DNA from: Bacteroidales bacterium
GTDB taxonomy: Bacteria; Bacteroidota; Bacteroidia; Bacteroidales; UBA1715
DNA length: 40,160 nt
Direction of reading: 5' to 3'
NCBI GenBank assembly: GCA_017642535.1
Contig: JAGCOW010000065.1
Coordinates: 1 to 40,160, forward strand
Made by a program: the position numbers and the translations under genes. Under the pieces are notes generated by a model that worked only from the letters and a program-made list of their open reading frames with translations, did not search any database and had not been told where the DNA came from. Shown piece after piece: positions 8,065 through 16,789 of the stretch (position 1 is the stretch's first letter; each line of letters begins with the position of its first letter).

Positions 8065-9366
8065 TTATTTAAATTTTCGTTTATCGTTCACTCTCTTCGC
8101 TTTACCCTGACTACGTTCAATCGTACCAGGAGCGACAGGTTTGATATTTGGTTGAATACCAACGACGCTTTGAATAGCGTGAGCGATTTTCTTTCTCAAT
8201 CGTTCCATTTCGCTCATCACGTCGGAGTAGAATTTCTCCTTGATTTCCACATCAATATCAAACGTATCGGTATTGTTGATACGGTCAACCGTGATGAAGA
8301 AGTGAGGTTCTACTTCTTCCAACGTACAAAGCACTGCCTCGACTTGCGACGGGAAGACGTTCACACCACGAATGATAAGCATATCGTCGGTTCTACCAAG
8401 GATTCTGCTCATACGCACCAAGGTTCTTCCACATTCGCATTTTTCGTGTGTCAGACTTGTCAAATCGTGCGTGCGGAAACGAATCATCGGCATACCTTCT
8501 TTTGAAAGCGTCGTAAATACCAATTCACCTTCTACTCCGTCAGGAAGAGGTTCTCCTGTTTTTGGATCAACTATTTCAGGGAAGAATAAATCTTCGTTCA
8601 AGTGTGTTCCGTTTTGGTGTTCACATTCAAAACCGACACCAGGACCAGAAATTTCGGTCAGACCATAAATATCGTATGCTTTAATGCCAAGACGGAATTG
8701 AATTTCCTTGCGCATTTCTTCTGTCCAAGGTTCTGCGCCGAAGATGCCGACCTTCAATTTCAGTTCTTCACGAGGAATACCCGATTTTTCCAATGCTTCG
8801 GCCAAATACAACGCATACGAAGGCGTACAAGCCAATGCTGTAGAGCCCAAGTCACGCATCATCAACAATTGTTTCTCCGTATTTCCTGCCGACATAGGAA
8901 TAACCGTAGCGCCAAGGTTCAAGCCAGCATCGTGGGCACCCAAACCACCCGTGAACAAACCGTAGCCATACGAAACCTGAATCACATCGTCTTTATTCAA
9001 TCCGTATGCGGCATAGCAACGCGTGCCAGCTTCCGCCCAGTTTGCAATATCATTACGAGTATAGCCCATAACGATAGGTTTTCCCGTCGTTCCCGACGAA
9101 GCATGGATTTTTACAATCTCAGAACGAGAAACAGCAAGCAATCCCCACGGATAATAGTCACGCAAATCTTGTTTTGACGAAAATGGTAATTTCACTATAT
9201 CGTCAATCGTACGTATATCTTCAGGAAGCACGCCTGCTTGTTGCATACGTTCTCTATACGGTGCACAGTTATGATAAACTCGTTCCACCACACTACGCAG
9301 ACGTTCGCCCTGCAACTTGCACATCGACTCACGGTCCAAACATTCTATCGATTTATTCCAAATCAT
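8065..9366 (-). CDS. paaK: Phenylacetate-CoA ligase
   Basis: A 433-residue member of the adenylate-forming ligase superfamily. It activates phenylacetate or related arylacetates to the CoA thioester via an acyl-adenylate. The phosphate-binding loop SSGTTGKP lies about 95 residues in, followed by YGYGLFTGGLGAH, YGLTEISGPG and the C-terminal domain hinge (GRTDDMLIIRGVNVFPSQ). The frame is open up to 9402, but the ATG at 9366 gives the usual MIWNKSIECL start and sits one base after the iorB stop, so I chose it. Pairing with iorB is common: the oxidoreductase makes arylacetyl-CoA from arylpyruvates and the ligase interconverts acid and CoA ester. An indoleacetate preference is also possible. Confidence 0.93.
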   Translation of the reverse strand: MIWNKSIECLDRESMCKLQGERLRSVVERVYHNCAPYRERMQQAGVLPEDIRTIDDIVKLPFSSKQDLRDYYPWGLLAVSRSEIVKIHASSGTTGKPIVMGYTRNDIANWAEAGTRCYAAYGLNKDDVIQVSYGYGLFTGGLGAHDAGLNLGATVIPMSAGNTEKQLLMMRDLGSTALACTPSYALYLAEALEKSGIPREELKLKVGIFGAEPWTEEMRKEIQFRLGIKAYDIYGLTEISGPGVGFECEHQNGTHLNEDLFFPEIVDPKTGEPLPDGVEGELVFTTLSKEGMPMIRFRTHDLTSLTHEKCECGRTLVRMSRILGRTDDMLIIRGVNVFPSQVEAVLCTLEEVEPHFFITVDRINNTDTFDIDVEIKEKFYSDVMSEMERLRKKIAHAIQSVVGIQPNIKPVAPGTIERSQGKAKRVNDKRKFK

Positions 9367-9367
9367 A

Positions 9368-9946
9368 TTATAATTTTTTATTGTATTCAACACCTGTTTC
9401 AAACGCTTTCACGTTCATAGCGACAATCTCCTCGCCTTTTGCCGCGAATAATTCCTTCACGCTTTCCTTCATTATGTTTGAGTCAATGCCAATGATAGGA
9501 GCAACAGCACCTGCAATCACCACGTTCAGCACACGTTCGCTCAAATTCTTCGCAATCTCCTCAGAATCAATGATTATATATTTGAAACCACTCTTTTTAA
9601 TCGTTTCCAAAACTTCGTTTTCGTCAGGATAATTCGGGATATTCTTGAACGGAGCTGACGCAGTAATAATAATGCCGTCTTTTTGCAGATACGACACGTA
9701 ACGAAGGGCTTCGAGCGGTTCCATTGCAAGAATAATGTCGGCTTTCCCTTTCGGAATCAAATCCGAAAAAATTTCTTCGTCGGAAATACGTAAATTTGAC
9801 TGAACATCGCCACCACGCTGACTCATTCCGTGAACTTCGGCCTGTTTCACATTCAATCCTGAATGCATTGCCGCAAGGTCGATAATGGATGCAATTGTTA
9901 ATATACCTTGCCCTCCGACCCCTGCTAAAATTATATTTTTAATCAT
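9368..9946 (-). CDS. iorB: Indolepyruvate ferredoxin oxidoreductase, beta subunit
   Basis: A 192-residue gamma-type subunit of the 2-oxoacid:ferredoxin oxidoreductases. With the large IorA subunit it oxidatively decarboxylates aryl pyruvates from aromatic amino-acid breakdown to the acyl-CoA, reducing ferredoxin. The N-terminus AGVGGQGILT and the motif HGMSQRGGDVQSNLRI are diagnostic. The expected iorA gene is not upstream: 160 bases without a gene separate this start from the end of an unrelated gene on the same strand. The alpha subunit must be elsewhere or missing. It heads an operon with paaK, DUF6913 and dapA. A -7 box lies at 10030-10037. Confidence 0.92.
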   Translation of the reverse strand: MIKNIILAGVGGQGILTIASIIDLAAMHSGLNVKQAEVHGMSQRGGDVQSNLRISDEEIFSDLIPKGKADIILAMEPLEALRYVSYLQKDGIIITASAPFKNIPNYPDENEVLETIKKSGFKYIIIDSEEIAKNLSERVLNVVIAGAVAPIIGIDSNIMKESVKELFAAKGEEIVAMNVKAFETGVEYNKKL

Positions 9947-10029
9947 ATCAAAGTATTAAATTAACGCCATCAGAAAACGAGTTTATCTATCCTAACGCTT
10001 TCATAGACATAGTTTTCAAAATGACGTGT

Positions 10030-10037
10030 CAAATATA
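10030..10037 (-). promoter_or_regulatory. -7 box upstream of iorB
   Basis: On the minus strand this reads TATATTTG, matching TAnnTTTG. It would give a leader of roughly 80 bases before the iorB ATG at 9946. No -33 TTTG is seen at the usual spacing. The rest of the 160-base gap (9947-10106) shows nothing else I can name. Confidence 0.45.
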
Positions 10038-10106
10038 CAATTTTTTAGTATTTCTACTGATACATCCTTTACATAAATCTCAAAAAGATATACCAACAAA
10101 CCACCT

Positions 10107-13001
10107 TTACAAACTTGAGAAATTGATTGAGAATATCATTTCCGAATATGCCGTCATTTTTTCAGGAACAAACGAATAACGTAATCCAAGATTAAACGGA
10201 GTAATAAGACAGAGGAAATGGAAATCCATGACCAATTCTGCTCCGACAGAAAAATATTCTTTTTCCTCCTTGGGCGCGATGGCATAATCGACAAAGGCAT
10301 TTCCACGAATACGCTTAATGTACATAAAATCACCCAAACGGGCATCGGGATAAAACAACGGCAACGCATAATTTGCCTGCAAAGAATAAAACTGCTCAAA
10401 ACACGGGATGGTGTCATTGGTATATCCGCGGGGAACTTGAATTTGTCGATTAAGATTTAATTTTCCTTTTGAAATTTCCTGATTTCGCTCTGCACCGACA
10501 TAAAAATTCAAATTGTGACTCCGTTGTATTCCAGGGAAATAGAGCCACAATGAGGCAAAGCAGTACGGTGAATACACGTTTTGTGCATAATCCCGCGAAA
10601 GATATTTCGGCAACGAATGTTCGTAACCTGCAAAGAATTTCTGACCGAAACGGGAATGAAGTTCTTGTGTGGCCGTTTGACGAAGATTGGCAAGCGTGAT
10701 GGTATATGCAATAATTTCTTCTTCAAATTTTTCGTAAAAACTATTCCTATACTTCGTCGGACAATCATTCATAACCAAATTCACGTGTTGCATTTGCACG
10801 GAAGGAATCACATAGCGATAATATGATTTTGAAGAAAAATTCAATGGAAAATACACTCTTCCTTGAATTTGTTCTATGTCGTAAGTAACTGTTATTGTGC
10901 CGGTTGTAACATCGGGCTTCGGTACATGATACTGTTTTATACCTTTGTCAAACTCGAATTCAAACACGGGAAACAAACCTTGGTACGTCAGTTTGCCAAA
11001 ACCAACCTGCGAACCGTCAAGCGGTTTCCACTTGTAACCACCCGACGCCACAAGCGTGCCCAAATGATTCTGCGAATTTATCTGAAATCCGAATCCCTGA
11101 TCATCAACGTCACTACCGTTGTAATTTAAGCAGAATGGCATCCAACTATGAATGTTTATGCCGTGCAGCAAACGAGAATAATGTTTGGTGGGAAACGGCA
11201 CGGTATCAATTTTCGTCATATCCAATGCTCCACCTTCTTGATTGGTAAGCATTTGAGCCAGATTGAAATAATCTTTCTTCACCACTTTCAGACTATGCCA
11301 TGCAACAGGATTCAATGGTGTTTTCACCAACTGAAATCCGTCGGCCGTATAGTTTGAGAACACAAGCGTACTATCGTGAACGGACGGAAATTTACAACCA
11401 AAATTACCCACGGTTATGCGTGAAATTTGTTTTGTATCGCGTTGCAAGGCATAAATGTTATCAACGCCGGAATATGACGAAACATACAAAACATATTCGT
11501 GCCAATAAATCGGCGTAGAGTAATCGTCGTTGGTGTATGGCAACAATTCCGTAAAAGAATCCTCTGCCACATCGTATTCCACTATGCGTTTTCCCTGTGA
11601 ATTAAGACCGACAAACACAATTTTTGAGCCATTTTCGTTCCACGACGGCTGTTGAACCGCATCGTGATTGGGCGTCGCTATTTTTCTAAAGAACTTTTTT
11701 GAGGGAATGTCATAGAATAGCAAATAATAATTTCCATTTTTCTCAATCTCAAACATCACAATTCGCTCGTTTGAAGGGGAAACGGCGGGGGCAAAAATAT
11801 GGCGGTGCGTGCGAACTTTTTTGGTTTTATTCCGTTCAATATCGTACATAAACAAATGCGAAGTTGCTTTCATTTCCCAACGAATGTTCGCTTTCGTCTC
11901 TTCCCACACTATGGTTTTTCCATTTGACTGAATCTTGTCACCCGACGTTTTGAATCCTATGTTGGAAACGACTTTTTCATTTCCATTTTCCAATTTGACC
12001 AATTGTTCTATTCTATCCAAGCCCTTTCGTTCCACGAAATACAGCGAATCTTCTACTTGAAATCCGTGAGAATAATTAGTATAAACCGATTGTTTGGGAG
12101 AAATCGTGTCAAACGTCGTCTGCACTTCCCTGTCGTGCTTCAGTTTCCATTCATTTGCCTGCTGCTCAAACATTGCCTCGTATAATTCCGTACGCGACAA
12201 GCCCGTTTTGTCTTTCACCGCATTATTTACAGGACGAAAACTAAAAGGACGATAGGCAATTCTATCCAAGATATCGGATTCCAAACCGACGCCATATTGT
12301 TTTCGGGCGTTTGCAAGCATGTAATACCCCATCACATAATAATTGGGAACGAAATCTTTGTACGATCCAAAATACGCCTTGCTATACGAATACATTCCTT
12401 TTTCGTACAATTGAGCCCGCAATCCCATTGAAAAATCTGGCTGACGACCACGACCACTGTTGCTCAACGCCGTTTCGGTACAAACAGCATCTCCCTCGAG
12501 CAACCACGAAGGACTATATATTCCACCCAACAAGCCAGCGGCCTGTTCGCCAAGAAAAAAAGACAAGATGTGAATTTTCCCCTGATTGTATTTGTTCATC
12601 TGTACCACGTGGCGATATTCGTGAATGGCAAGATCGTCGAACCATTCTTGCGAATCCTGGTTGGATGACGAGATAGTATATAAATCCATTTGACTTGGTG
12701 CCCATGCTACAGAACCATTACTCGTATTCGTCTGATTATGAACGACTATCGAAATTCGTTTGGGATTATATTTCAAGCTTTTAATGCAAGCCGACTGTGC
12801 GTATGATAATTTATGTGCAATAGCTTGTGCCAACGAATCAGCACCTTTGGGATAAATCAGTTGATATTGTTCTGTCTTAATTTGTCGCCATTGTACTCGG
12901 AACGGTTCTGTCCCCCACGAATAATACTGTCCAAAACAGACGGAAGTTATGAGAGAGTAACCAAAAACGAGAACAGCACAAAATTTTCCAAAAACGTTCA
13001 T
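10107..13001 (-). CDS. Large envelope protein: zinc-protease-like domain, TolB-like propeller and outer-membrane barrel
   Basis: A 964-residue exported protein with signal peptide (about residues 1-24, ending VCFGQ). Residues 35-280 hold a gluzincin-type metallopeptidase signature: His127-Glu128-x-x-His131 (HEYRH) with Glu169 in WLLEGDA, 38 residues later. Residues about 290-600 show repeated beta strands of the WD40-like/TolB propeller type (SPSNERIVMF, PSWNENGSKIVFVG). The C-terminal third is rich in alternating aromatics and ends in a short strand (MIFSINFSSL), consistent with an outer-membrane beta-barrel. Function is not known; a surface peptidase or assembly factor is plausible. Its ATG follows the glutamine synthetase stop by two bases, so translation is probably coupled, although the two functions have no obvious link. 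Confidence 0.8.
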   Translation of the reverse strand: MNVFGKFCAVLVFGYSLITSVCFGQYYSWGTEPFRVQWRQIKTEQYQLIYPKGADSLAQAIAHKLSYAQSACIKSLKYNPKRISIVVHNQTNTSNGSVAWAPSQMDLYTISSSNQDSQEWFDDLAIHEYRHVVQMNKYNQGKIHILSFFLGEQAAGLLGGIYSPSWLLEGDAVCTETALSNSGRGRQPDFSMGLRAQLYEKGMYSYSKAYFGSYKDFVPNYYVMGYYMLANARKQYGVGLESDILDRIAYRPFSFRPVNNAVKDKTGLSRTELYEAMFEQQANEWKLKHDREVQTTFDTISPKQSVYTNYSHGFQVEDSLYFVERKGLDRIEQLVKLENGNEKVVSNIGFKTSGDKIQSNGKTIVWEETKANIRWEMKATSHLFMYDIERNKTKKVRTHRHIFAPAVSPSNERIVMFEIEKNGNYYLLFYDIPSKKFFRKIATPNHDAVQQPSWNENGSKIVFVGLNSQGKRIVEYDVAEDSFTELLPYTNDDYSTPIYWHEYVLYVSSYSGVDNIYALQRDTKQISRITVGNFGCKFPSVHDSTLVFSNYTADGFQLVKTPLNPVAWHSLKVVKKDYFNLAQMLTNQEGGALDMTKIDTVPFPTKHYSRLLHGINIHSWMPFCLNYNGSDVDDQGFGFQINSQNHLGTLVASGGYKWKPLDGSQVGFGKLTYQGLFPVFEFEFDKGIKQYHVPKPDVTTGTITVTYDIEQIQGRVYFPLNFSSKSYYRYVIPSVQMQHVNLVMNDCPTKYRNSFYEKFEEEIIAYTITLANLRQTATQELHSRFGQKFFAGYEHSLPKYLSRDYAQNVYSPYCFASLWLYFPGIQRSHNLNFYVGAERNQEISKGKLNLNRQIQVPRGYTNDTIPCFEQFYSLQANYALPLFYPDARLGDFMYIKRIRGNAFVDYAIAPKEEKEYFSVGAELVMDFHFLCLITPFNLGLRYSFVPEKMTAYSEMIFSINFSSL

Positions 13002-13003
13002 TA

Positions 13004-14023
13004 TTAATAATGTCCCGATGCCTTGACGGTCTTCACGATAACAGCACCTATTTTATATGGATCGCCATTGGAAGCAGGACGACGGTCTTCTATGCGTCCT
13101 TTCCAGCCAGCCGACACCGTATTTACAGGGATTCTCAACGACGTGCCACGAGTACCCACGCCCCACGAAAAATCGTGAATAGAGGCAGTTTCGTGTTTTC
13201 CTGTCAGACGTTGGTCGTTGTACGCTCCATACACGTCCATGTGTTCTTTTACGTGTTTGCCGAATTCGGCACAAATATCGTCGAACACTTTTTTGTCGCC
13301 ACACGTTCTCATCACTCCGTTTGAGAAATTTGCATGCATACCTGAGCCGTTCCAGTCAGCATCCTTGCCAAGAGGCTTTGGATGAAGTTCCACAAAAACA
13401 TTGTATTTTTCACAAATCAGGTCCATAATGTAACGAGCCACCCAAATTTCGTCGGCAGCACGTTTTGCACCTTTCGCAAAAATTTGGTATTCCCATTGAC
13501 CACAAGCCACTTCGGCATTGGTACCTTCAATGTTCAGACCAGCCTCCAAACAAGCGTCAAGATGTTCTTCCACAATTTCTCTACCATACGCGGTTTTTGC
13601 TCCGACACCACAATAATATGGACCCTGCGGACGAGGTTGCGTGCCATCGGCAGGAAAACCTAACGGAAGATTCGTGTCACAATTTATTAGGAAATATTCT
13701 TGTTCGTAACCAAACCAAAAATCATTGTCATCGTCGTCAATCGTAGCACGAGCATTCGTAGAATGAGGCGTACCGTCAGTCCGAAGCACTTCGTTCATTA
13801 CAATATATCCGTTTATCTGCAAAGGATTCTTGCAAATAAAAACAGGTTTCAAGACACATTCCGTGGTATCGCCCTCGGCCTGCTGACACGAGGAACCGTC
13901 AAACGACCACAACGGGCAGTCTTCAAGTTTTCCACTAAAATTCTCGGCAATACGCACTTTGCTTCTCAACGCTTGTGTTGGCTTGCTTCCGTCCAACCAG
14001 ATATAATCTAACTTCGATTTCAT
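13004..14023 (-). CDS. Glutamine synthetase, type II-like (short form)
   Basis: A 339-residue glutamine synthetase, much shorter than bacterial GSI (about 470) or Bacteroides GSIII (about 730) and close in length and sequence to eukaryotic-type GSII. It would make glutamine from glutamate, ammonia and ATP. Visible blocks: N-terminal beta-grasp (LDYIWLDGS, WSFDGSSCQQAEGD), glutamate/metal block GYEQEYFL, PYYCGVGAKTAYGR, GTNAEVACGQWEYQ, NGSGMHANFS and ETASIHDFSWGVGTRG. All active-site blocks seem intact. The 128-base region between it and ubiE is divergent. It is followed after two bases by the large envelope metallopeptidase-like gene. A Bacteroidota genome may also carry GSIII elsewhere. Confidence 0.92.
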   Translation of the reverse strand: MKSKLDYIWLDGSKPTQALRSKVRIAENFSGKLEDCPLWSFDGSSCQQAEGDTTECVLKPVFICKNPLQINGYIVMNEVLRTDGTPHSTNARATIDDDDNDFWFGYEQEYFLINCDTNLPLGFPADGTQPRPQGPYYCGVGAKTAYGREIVEEHLDACLEAGLNIEGTNAEVACGQWEYQIFAKGAKRAADEIWVARYIMDLICEKYNVFVELHPKPLGKDADWNGSGMHANFSNGVMRTCGDKKVFDDICAEFGKHVKEHMDVYGAYNDQRLTGKHETASIHDFSWGVGTRGTSLRIPVNTVSAGWKGRIEDRRPASNGDPYKIGAVIVKTVKASGHY

Positions 14024-14125
14024 AGAGTAATTATTTCGAGGTACAAAATAACGGAATTTTCCTCGAAAAAAACGTTTATTTTCAAAAATTCACTATAAGA
14101 AATCGCTGGATTGAGAAATTGATTT

Positions 14126-14133
14126 TATCTTTG
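14126..14133 (+). promoter_or_regulatory. -7 box for ubiE/menG
   Basis: TATCTTTG matches TAnnTTTG and lies 18 bases before the ATG at 14152. It argues against the upstream in-frame TTG at 14119, which would lie before the transcription start. Confidence 0.55.
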
Positions 14134-14151
14134 CCCCAATTCAAGAGCGAA

Positions 14152-14877
14152 ATGACAATTCCATACAAAAATTCAGAAAAAGGCAAAAAAGGACAAATCA
14201 TCGATATGTTCAACAACATTGCCGGCAAGTATGATTTCCTAAATCACGCATTGTCGCTCAATATTGACAAAATCTGGCGAAACAAGGCGATCAAAGCCCT
14301 GAAGCTGCTCAATCCAAAGACAATTCTTGACATTGCAACGGGTACTGGCGATTTTGCCATTCTTTCAGCAAAAAAGTTACAACCCGAACACGTTACGGGC
14401 ATTGACATTTCCGAAAAAATGTTGGAATGCGGAATAGAGAAAATCCAAAAACTTAATCTCCAATCAACTATTACACTTGAAGTTGGCGACAGCGAAGCAA
14501 TGAAATTCGATGACAATTCGTTTGATGCCATCACAGTCGGCTTTGGTGTGAGAAATTTTGAGAACTTAGAGCAAGGTTTGTCTGAAATGGTAAGGGTTTT
14601 GAAGCCCAATGGCATTGCGGCGATACTTGAATTTTCAATGCCAGAACATTTCCCCATCAAGCAACTTTACACGTTTTATTTCAAACATATTCTGCCATTT
14701 ATCGGCAAGATTTTCTCCAAAGATTACGACGCATATTATTACCTGTTCAATTCTGTGCAGGAATTTCCTTACGGACAAAAATTCGCCGAAATAGCAAAAT
14801 CAGCAGGTTTTCAAGACGTTACCATTCAAAAACTGACGTTCGGAATTGCAAGTCTGTATATTTGCAAGAAATCATAA
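14152..14877 (+). CDS. ubiE: Demethylmenaquinone/ubiquinone C-methyltransferase
   Basis: A 241-residue SAM-dependent methyltransferase that performs the last step of menaquinone synthesis, C-methylation of demethylmenaquinone (in this phylum menG is the better functional name). Family signatures are present: MFNNIAGKYDFLNHALS near the start, the SAM loop ILDIATGTGDFA, the acidic GIDISEKML, and VGFGVRNFEN. The length is typical. I chose the ATG at 14152 because a promoter box lies at 14126-14133, after the alternative TTG start. It is divergent from the glutamine synthetase gene and is probably transcribed alone, with a weak hairpin after it at 14901-14927. Confidence 0.94.
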   Translation: MTIPYKNSEKGKKGQIIDMFNNIAGKYDFLNHALSLNIDKIWRNKAIKALKLLNPKTILDIATGTGDFAILSAKKLQPEHVTGIDISEKMLECGIEKIQKLNLQSTITLEVGDSEAMKFDDNSFDAITVGFGVRNFENLEQGLSEMVRVLKPNGIAAILEFSMPEHFPIKQLYTFYFKHILPFIGKIFSKDYDAYYYLFNSVQEFPYGQKFAEIAKSAGFQDVTIQKLTFGIASLYICKKS

Positions 14878-14900
14878 ATGCATTGATAATCAGAATCTTA

Positions 14901-14927
14901 TTCAATTAAATCTAAAAATTGAATTTT
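14901..14927 (+). terminator. Weak possible terminator after ubiE
   Basis: A 7-base AT-rich stem (TTCAATT and AATTGAA) with a 9-base loop is followed by TTTT. The stem is weak, so this is a tentative call. Confidence 0.3.
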
Positions 14928-14974
14928 GATACTCCAAAAATCCCTTGTGGATTTTCTCAAATCAGTATTTTTAT

Positions 14975-14982
14975 TATTTTTG
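14975..14982 (+). promoter_or_regulatory. -7 box for the carboxyltransferase operon
   Basis: TATTTTTG matches TAnnTTTG and lies about 50 bases before the ATG at 15035. No well-spaced -33 TTTG is seen, and the surrounding DNA is T-rich, so the match could be by chance. Confidence 0.4.
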
Positions 14983-15034
14983 TTGTGGTATAAATTTGTC
15001 TTTTTCAAAAGACACAATTGATAAAGAAACTTGT

Positions 15035-16594
15035 ATGAATAATCAAGAAAAGATAGAAAAACTGCTCTCTATTCGTGACGAGGCGTTGGCTGGCGGTGGC
15101 GAGAAAGCGATAGAGACTCAACATAGTAAAGGGAAATACACTGCCCGCGAGCGCATAGAAATGTTGCTTGACGAAGGTAGTTTTGAGGAAATTGATATGT
15201 TCGTCACCCACCGTTGCACCGATTTCGGAATGGAGAAAAAAGTGTTTTACGGCGACGGCGTTGCCGTGGGAAGCGGAACAATCGACGGACGATTGGTTTT
15301 TGTTTACGCACAAGATTTTACGGAGATTGCAGGAACGCTTTCGGAAACTATGTCGCAAAAAATCTGCAAAGTCATGGATTTGGCGATGAAAATGGGTGCT
15401 CCCGTCATCGGCATAAACGACTCTGGTGGAGCACGCATACAAGAAGGTGCATGTGCCTTGGCTGGATTCGGTGAAATTTTTGAAAGAAACATCCTTGCTT
15501 CGGGCGTAATTCCACAAATATCATTGATTTACGGACTTTGTGCCGGAGGTGCTGTTTACTCTCCCGCCCTCACCGACTTCATTTTGATGACGGAACAAAA
15601 CAGTTGTATGTACATCACTGGTCCTAAAGTGGTGAAAACCGTAACGGGCGAAGACGTGACCGACCAACAATTAGGTGGTGCGTTGGTTCACTCTACGAAA
15701 TCGGGCGTGTGCCATTTCACGGCGGCAACTGAGGAAGAAGGTATGCAAATAGTGAGAAAACTGATTTCGTACATTCCGCAAAACAATATGGAAGACGCTC
15801 CCGTGGTTGAGACGAAAGACCCATACAACCGTGTTGACGACATTCTTGACGACATTGTCCCTGACGATCCGAACAAACCATACGATATGAAAGAAATCAT
15901 CAACATTTTGGTTGATGACAAAGAATTCTTCGAGATTCAGAAAGATTTTGCAAAAAATATCATCTGCGGTTTTGCCCGATTCAACGGAAAATCAACGGGA
16001 ATTATCGCTAACCAACCAAATTGTATGGCTGGTGTGCTCGACTGCAACGCTTCACGCAAAGCAGCTCGTTTCATTCGTTTCTGCGACGCGTTCAACATTC
16101 AAATCCTTACGTTGGTTGACGTACCTGGCTTCCTCTGTGGGACAGGACAAGAATATGCAGGAATCATTGACCATGGGGCAAAATTGATGTTTGCATACGG
16201 CGAAGCAACCGTCCCCAAAGTAACTATCACGTTGAGAAAATCATACGGAGGTTCACATATAGTAATGAGTTGCAAACAATTACGTGGTGATATAAACTAT
16301 GCGTGGCTAAATGCGGAAATTGCCGTGATGGGTGCAGCAGGAGCAATAGGAATCTTGCAAAACAAGGCGATGAAAGCAATTGAAGACGACGAGGAACGCA
16401 AGAAATTCAAGGAAGAAAAAATCGCCGAATACGAGGATAAATTTGCAAGTCCGTATCAAGCGGCAGAACGAGGATATATCGACGATGTGATTCTTCCTCA
16501 CGACACTCGTTTCAGAATCATTCGTGCATTTGAAATGCTCAAGACAAAACGATTGACAAATCCAATGAAAAAACACTCTAACATTCCTCTATAA
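15035..16594 (+). CDS. mmdA: Acyl-CoA carboxyltransferase (methylmalonyl-CoA decarboxylase alpha / propionyl-CoA carboxylase beta type)
   Basis: A 519-residue carboxyltransferase that moves CO2 between biotin and an acyl-CoA, most likely propionyl-CoA/methylmalonyl-CoA in the succinate-propionate pathway. The two crotonase-like halves show GGARIQEG, GLCAGGAVYSPALTDF, and GQEYAGIIDHGAKLMFAYGEA then EIAVMGAAGA. The frame is open to 14945, but the ATG at 15035 gives the family start MNNQEKIEKLLSIRDEA. The next two genes follow after 2 and 1 bases. Neither a sodium-pumping beta subunit (mmdB) nor a biotin carboxylase is present here, so whether the complex carboxylates or decarboxylates cannot be decided from this window. 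Confidence 0.9.
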   Translation: MNNQEKIEKLLSIRDEALAGGGEKAIETQHSKGKYTARERIEMLLDEGSFEEIDMFVTHRCTDFGMEKKVFYGDGVAVGSGTIDGRLVFVYAQDFTEIAGTLSETMSQKICKVMDLAMKMGAPVIGINDSGGARIQEGACALAGFGEIFERNILASGVIPQISLIYGLCAGGAVYSPALTDFILMTEQNSCMYITGPKVVKTVTGEDVTDQQLGGALVHSTKSGVCHFTAATEEEGMQIVRKLISYIPQNNMEDAPVVETKDPYNRVDDILDDIVPDDPNKPYDMKEIINILVDDKEFFEIQKDFAKNIICGFARFNGKSTGIIANQPNCMAGVLDCNASRKAARFIRFCDAFNIQILTLVDVPGFLCGTGQEYAGIIDHGAKLMFAYGEATVPKVTITLRKSYGGSHIVMSCKQLRGDINYAWLNAEIAVMGAAGAIGILQNKAMKAIEDDEERKKFKEEKIAEYEDKFASPYQAAERGYIDDVILPHDTRFRIIRAFEMLKTKRLTNPMKKHSNIPL

Positions 16595-16596
16595 TT

Positions 16597-16788
16597 ATGG
16601 AAAAGAATGTAAAAAACATATCGATTCGGAACATCAGCGGCAATGCAACAGACGAGGAACTGACAGCAATTATCGCTGCTCTGAATTTATACTATCACGG
16701 AGGATACGAAGAAAAGAAACTCACTATCAAAAACGATTCGTCAAACTGGAATTCCAAGATTCTTGGAATGAATCAATTAACGAAATGA
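16597..16788 (+). CDS. Small epsilon-like subunit of acyl-CoA carboxylase
   Basis: A 63-residue protein between the carboxyltransferase and the biotin carrier genes (gaps of 2 and 1 bases). It has no membrane segment, so it is not a typical gamma/delta (OadG/MmdD) subunit. Residues 9-30 read as a short strand followed by GNATDEELTAIIAAL, and near the end is a Trp followed by SKILG. This arrangement resembles the epsilon subunits of actinobacterial acyl-CoA carboxylases (strand, GNxTDEELAAL helix, C-terminal Trp) and may also relate to the small MmdE of methylmalonyl-CoA decarboxylase. The likely role is stabilising the complex. The gene is well supported by position and coding pattern; the family call is inference. 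Confidence 0.7.
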   Translation: MEKNVKNISIRNISGNATDEELTAIIAALNLYYHGGYEEKKLTIKNDSSNWNSKILGMNQLTK

Positions 16789-16789
16789 T

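Noticed and set aside
8602..9177. 191-residue open frame on the plus strand
   Set aside because: It lies wholly antisense to paaK, has no family pattern and a Cys/Arg-rich composition typical of a shadow frame.
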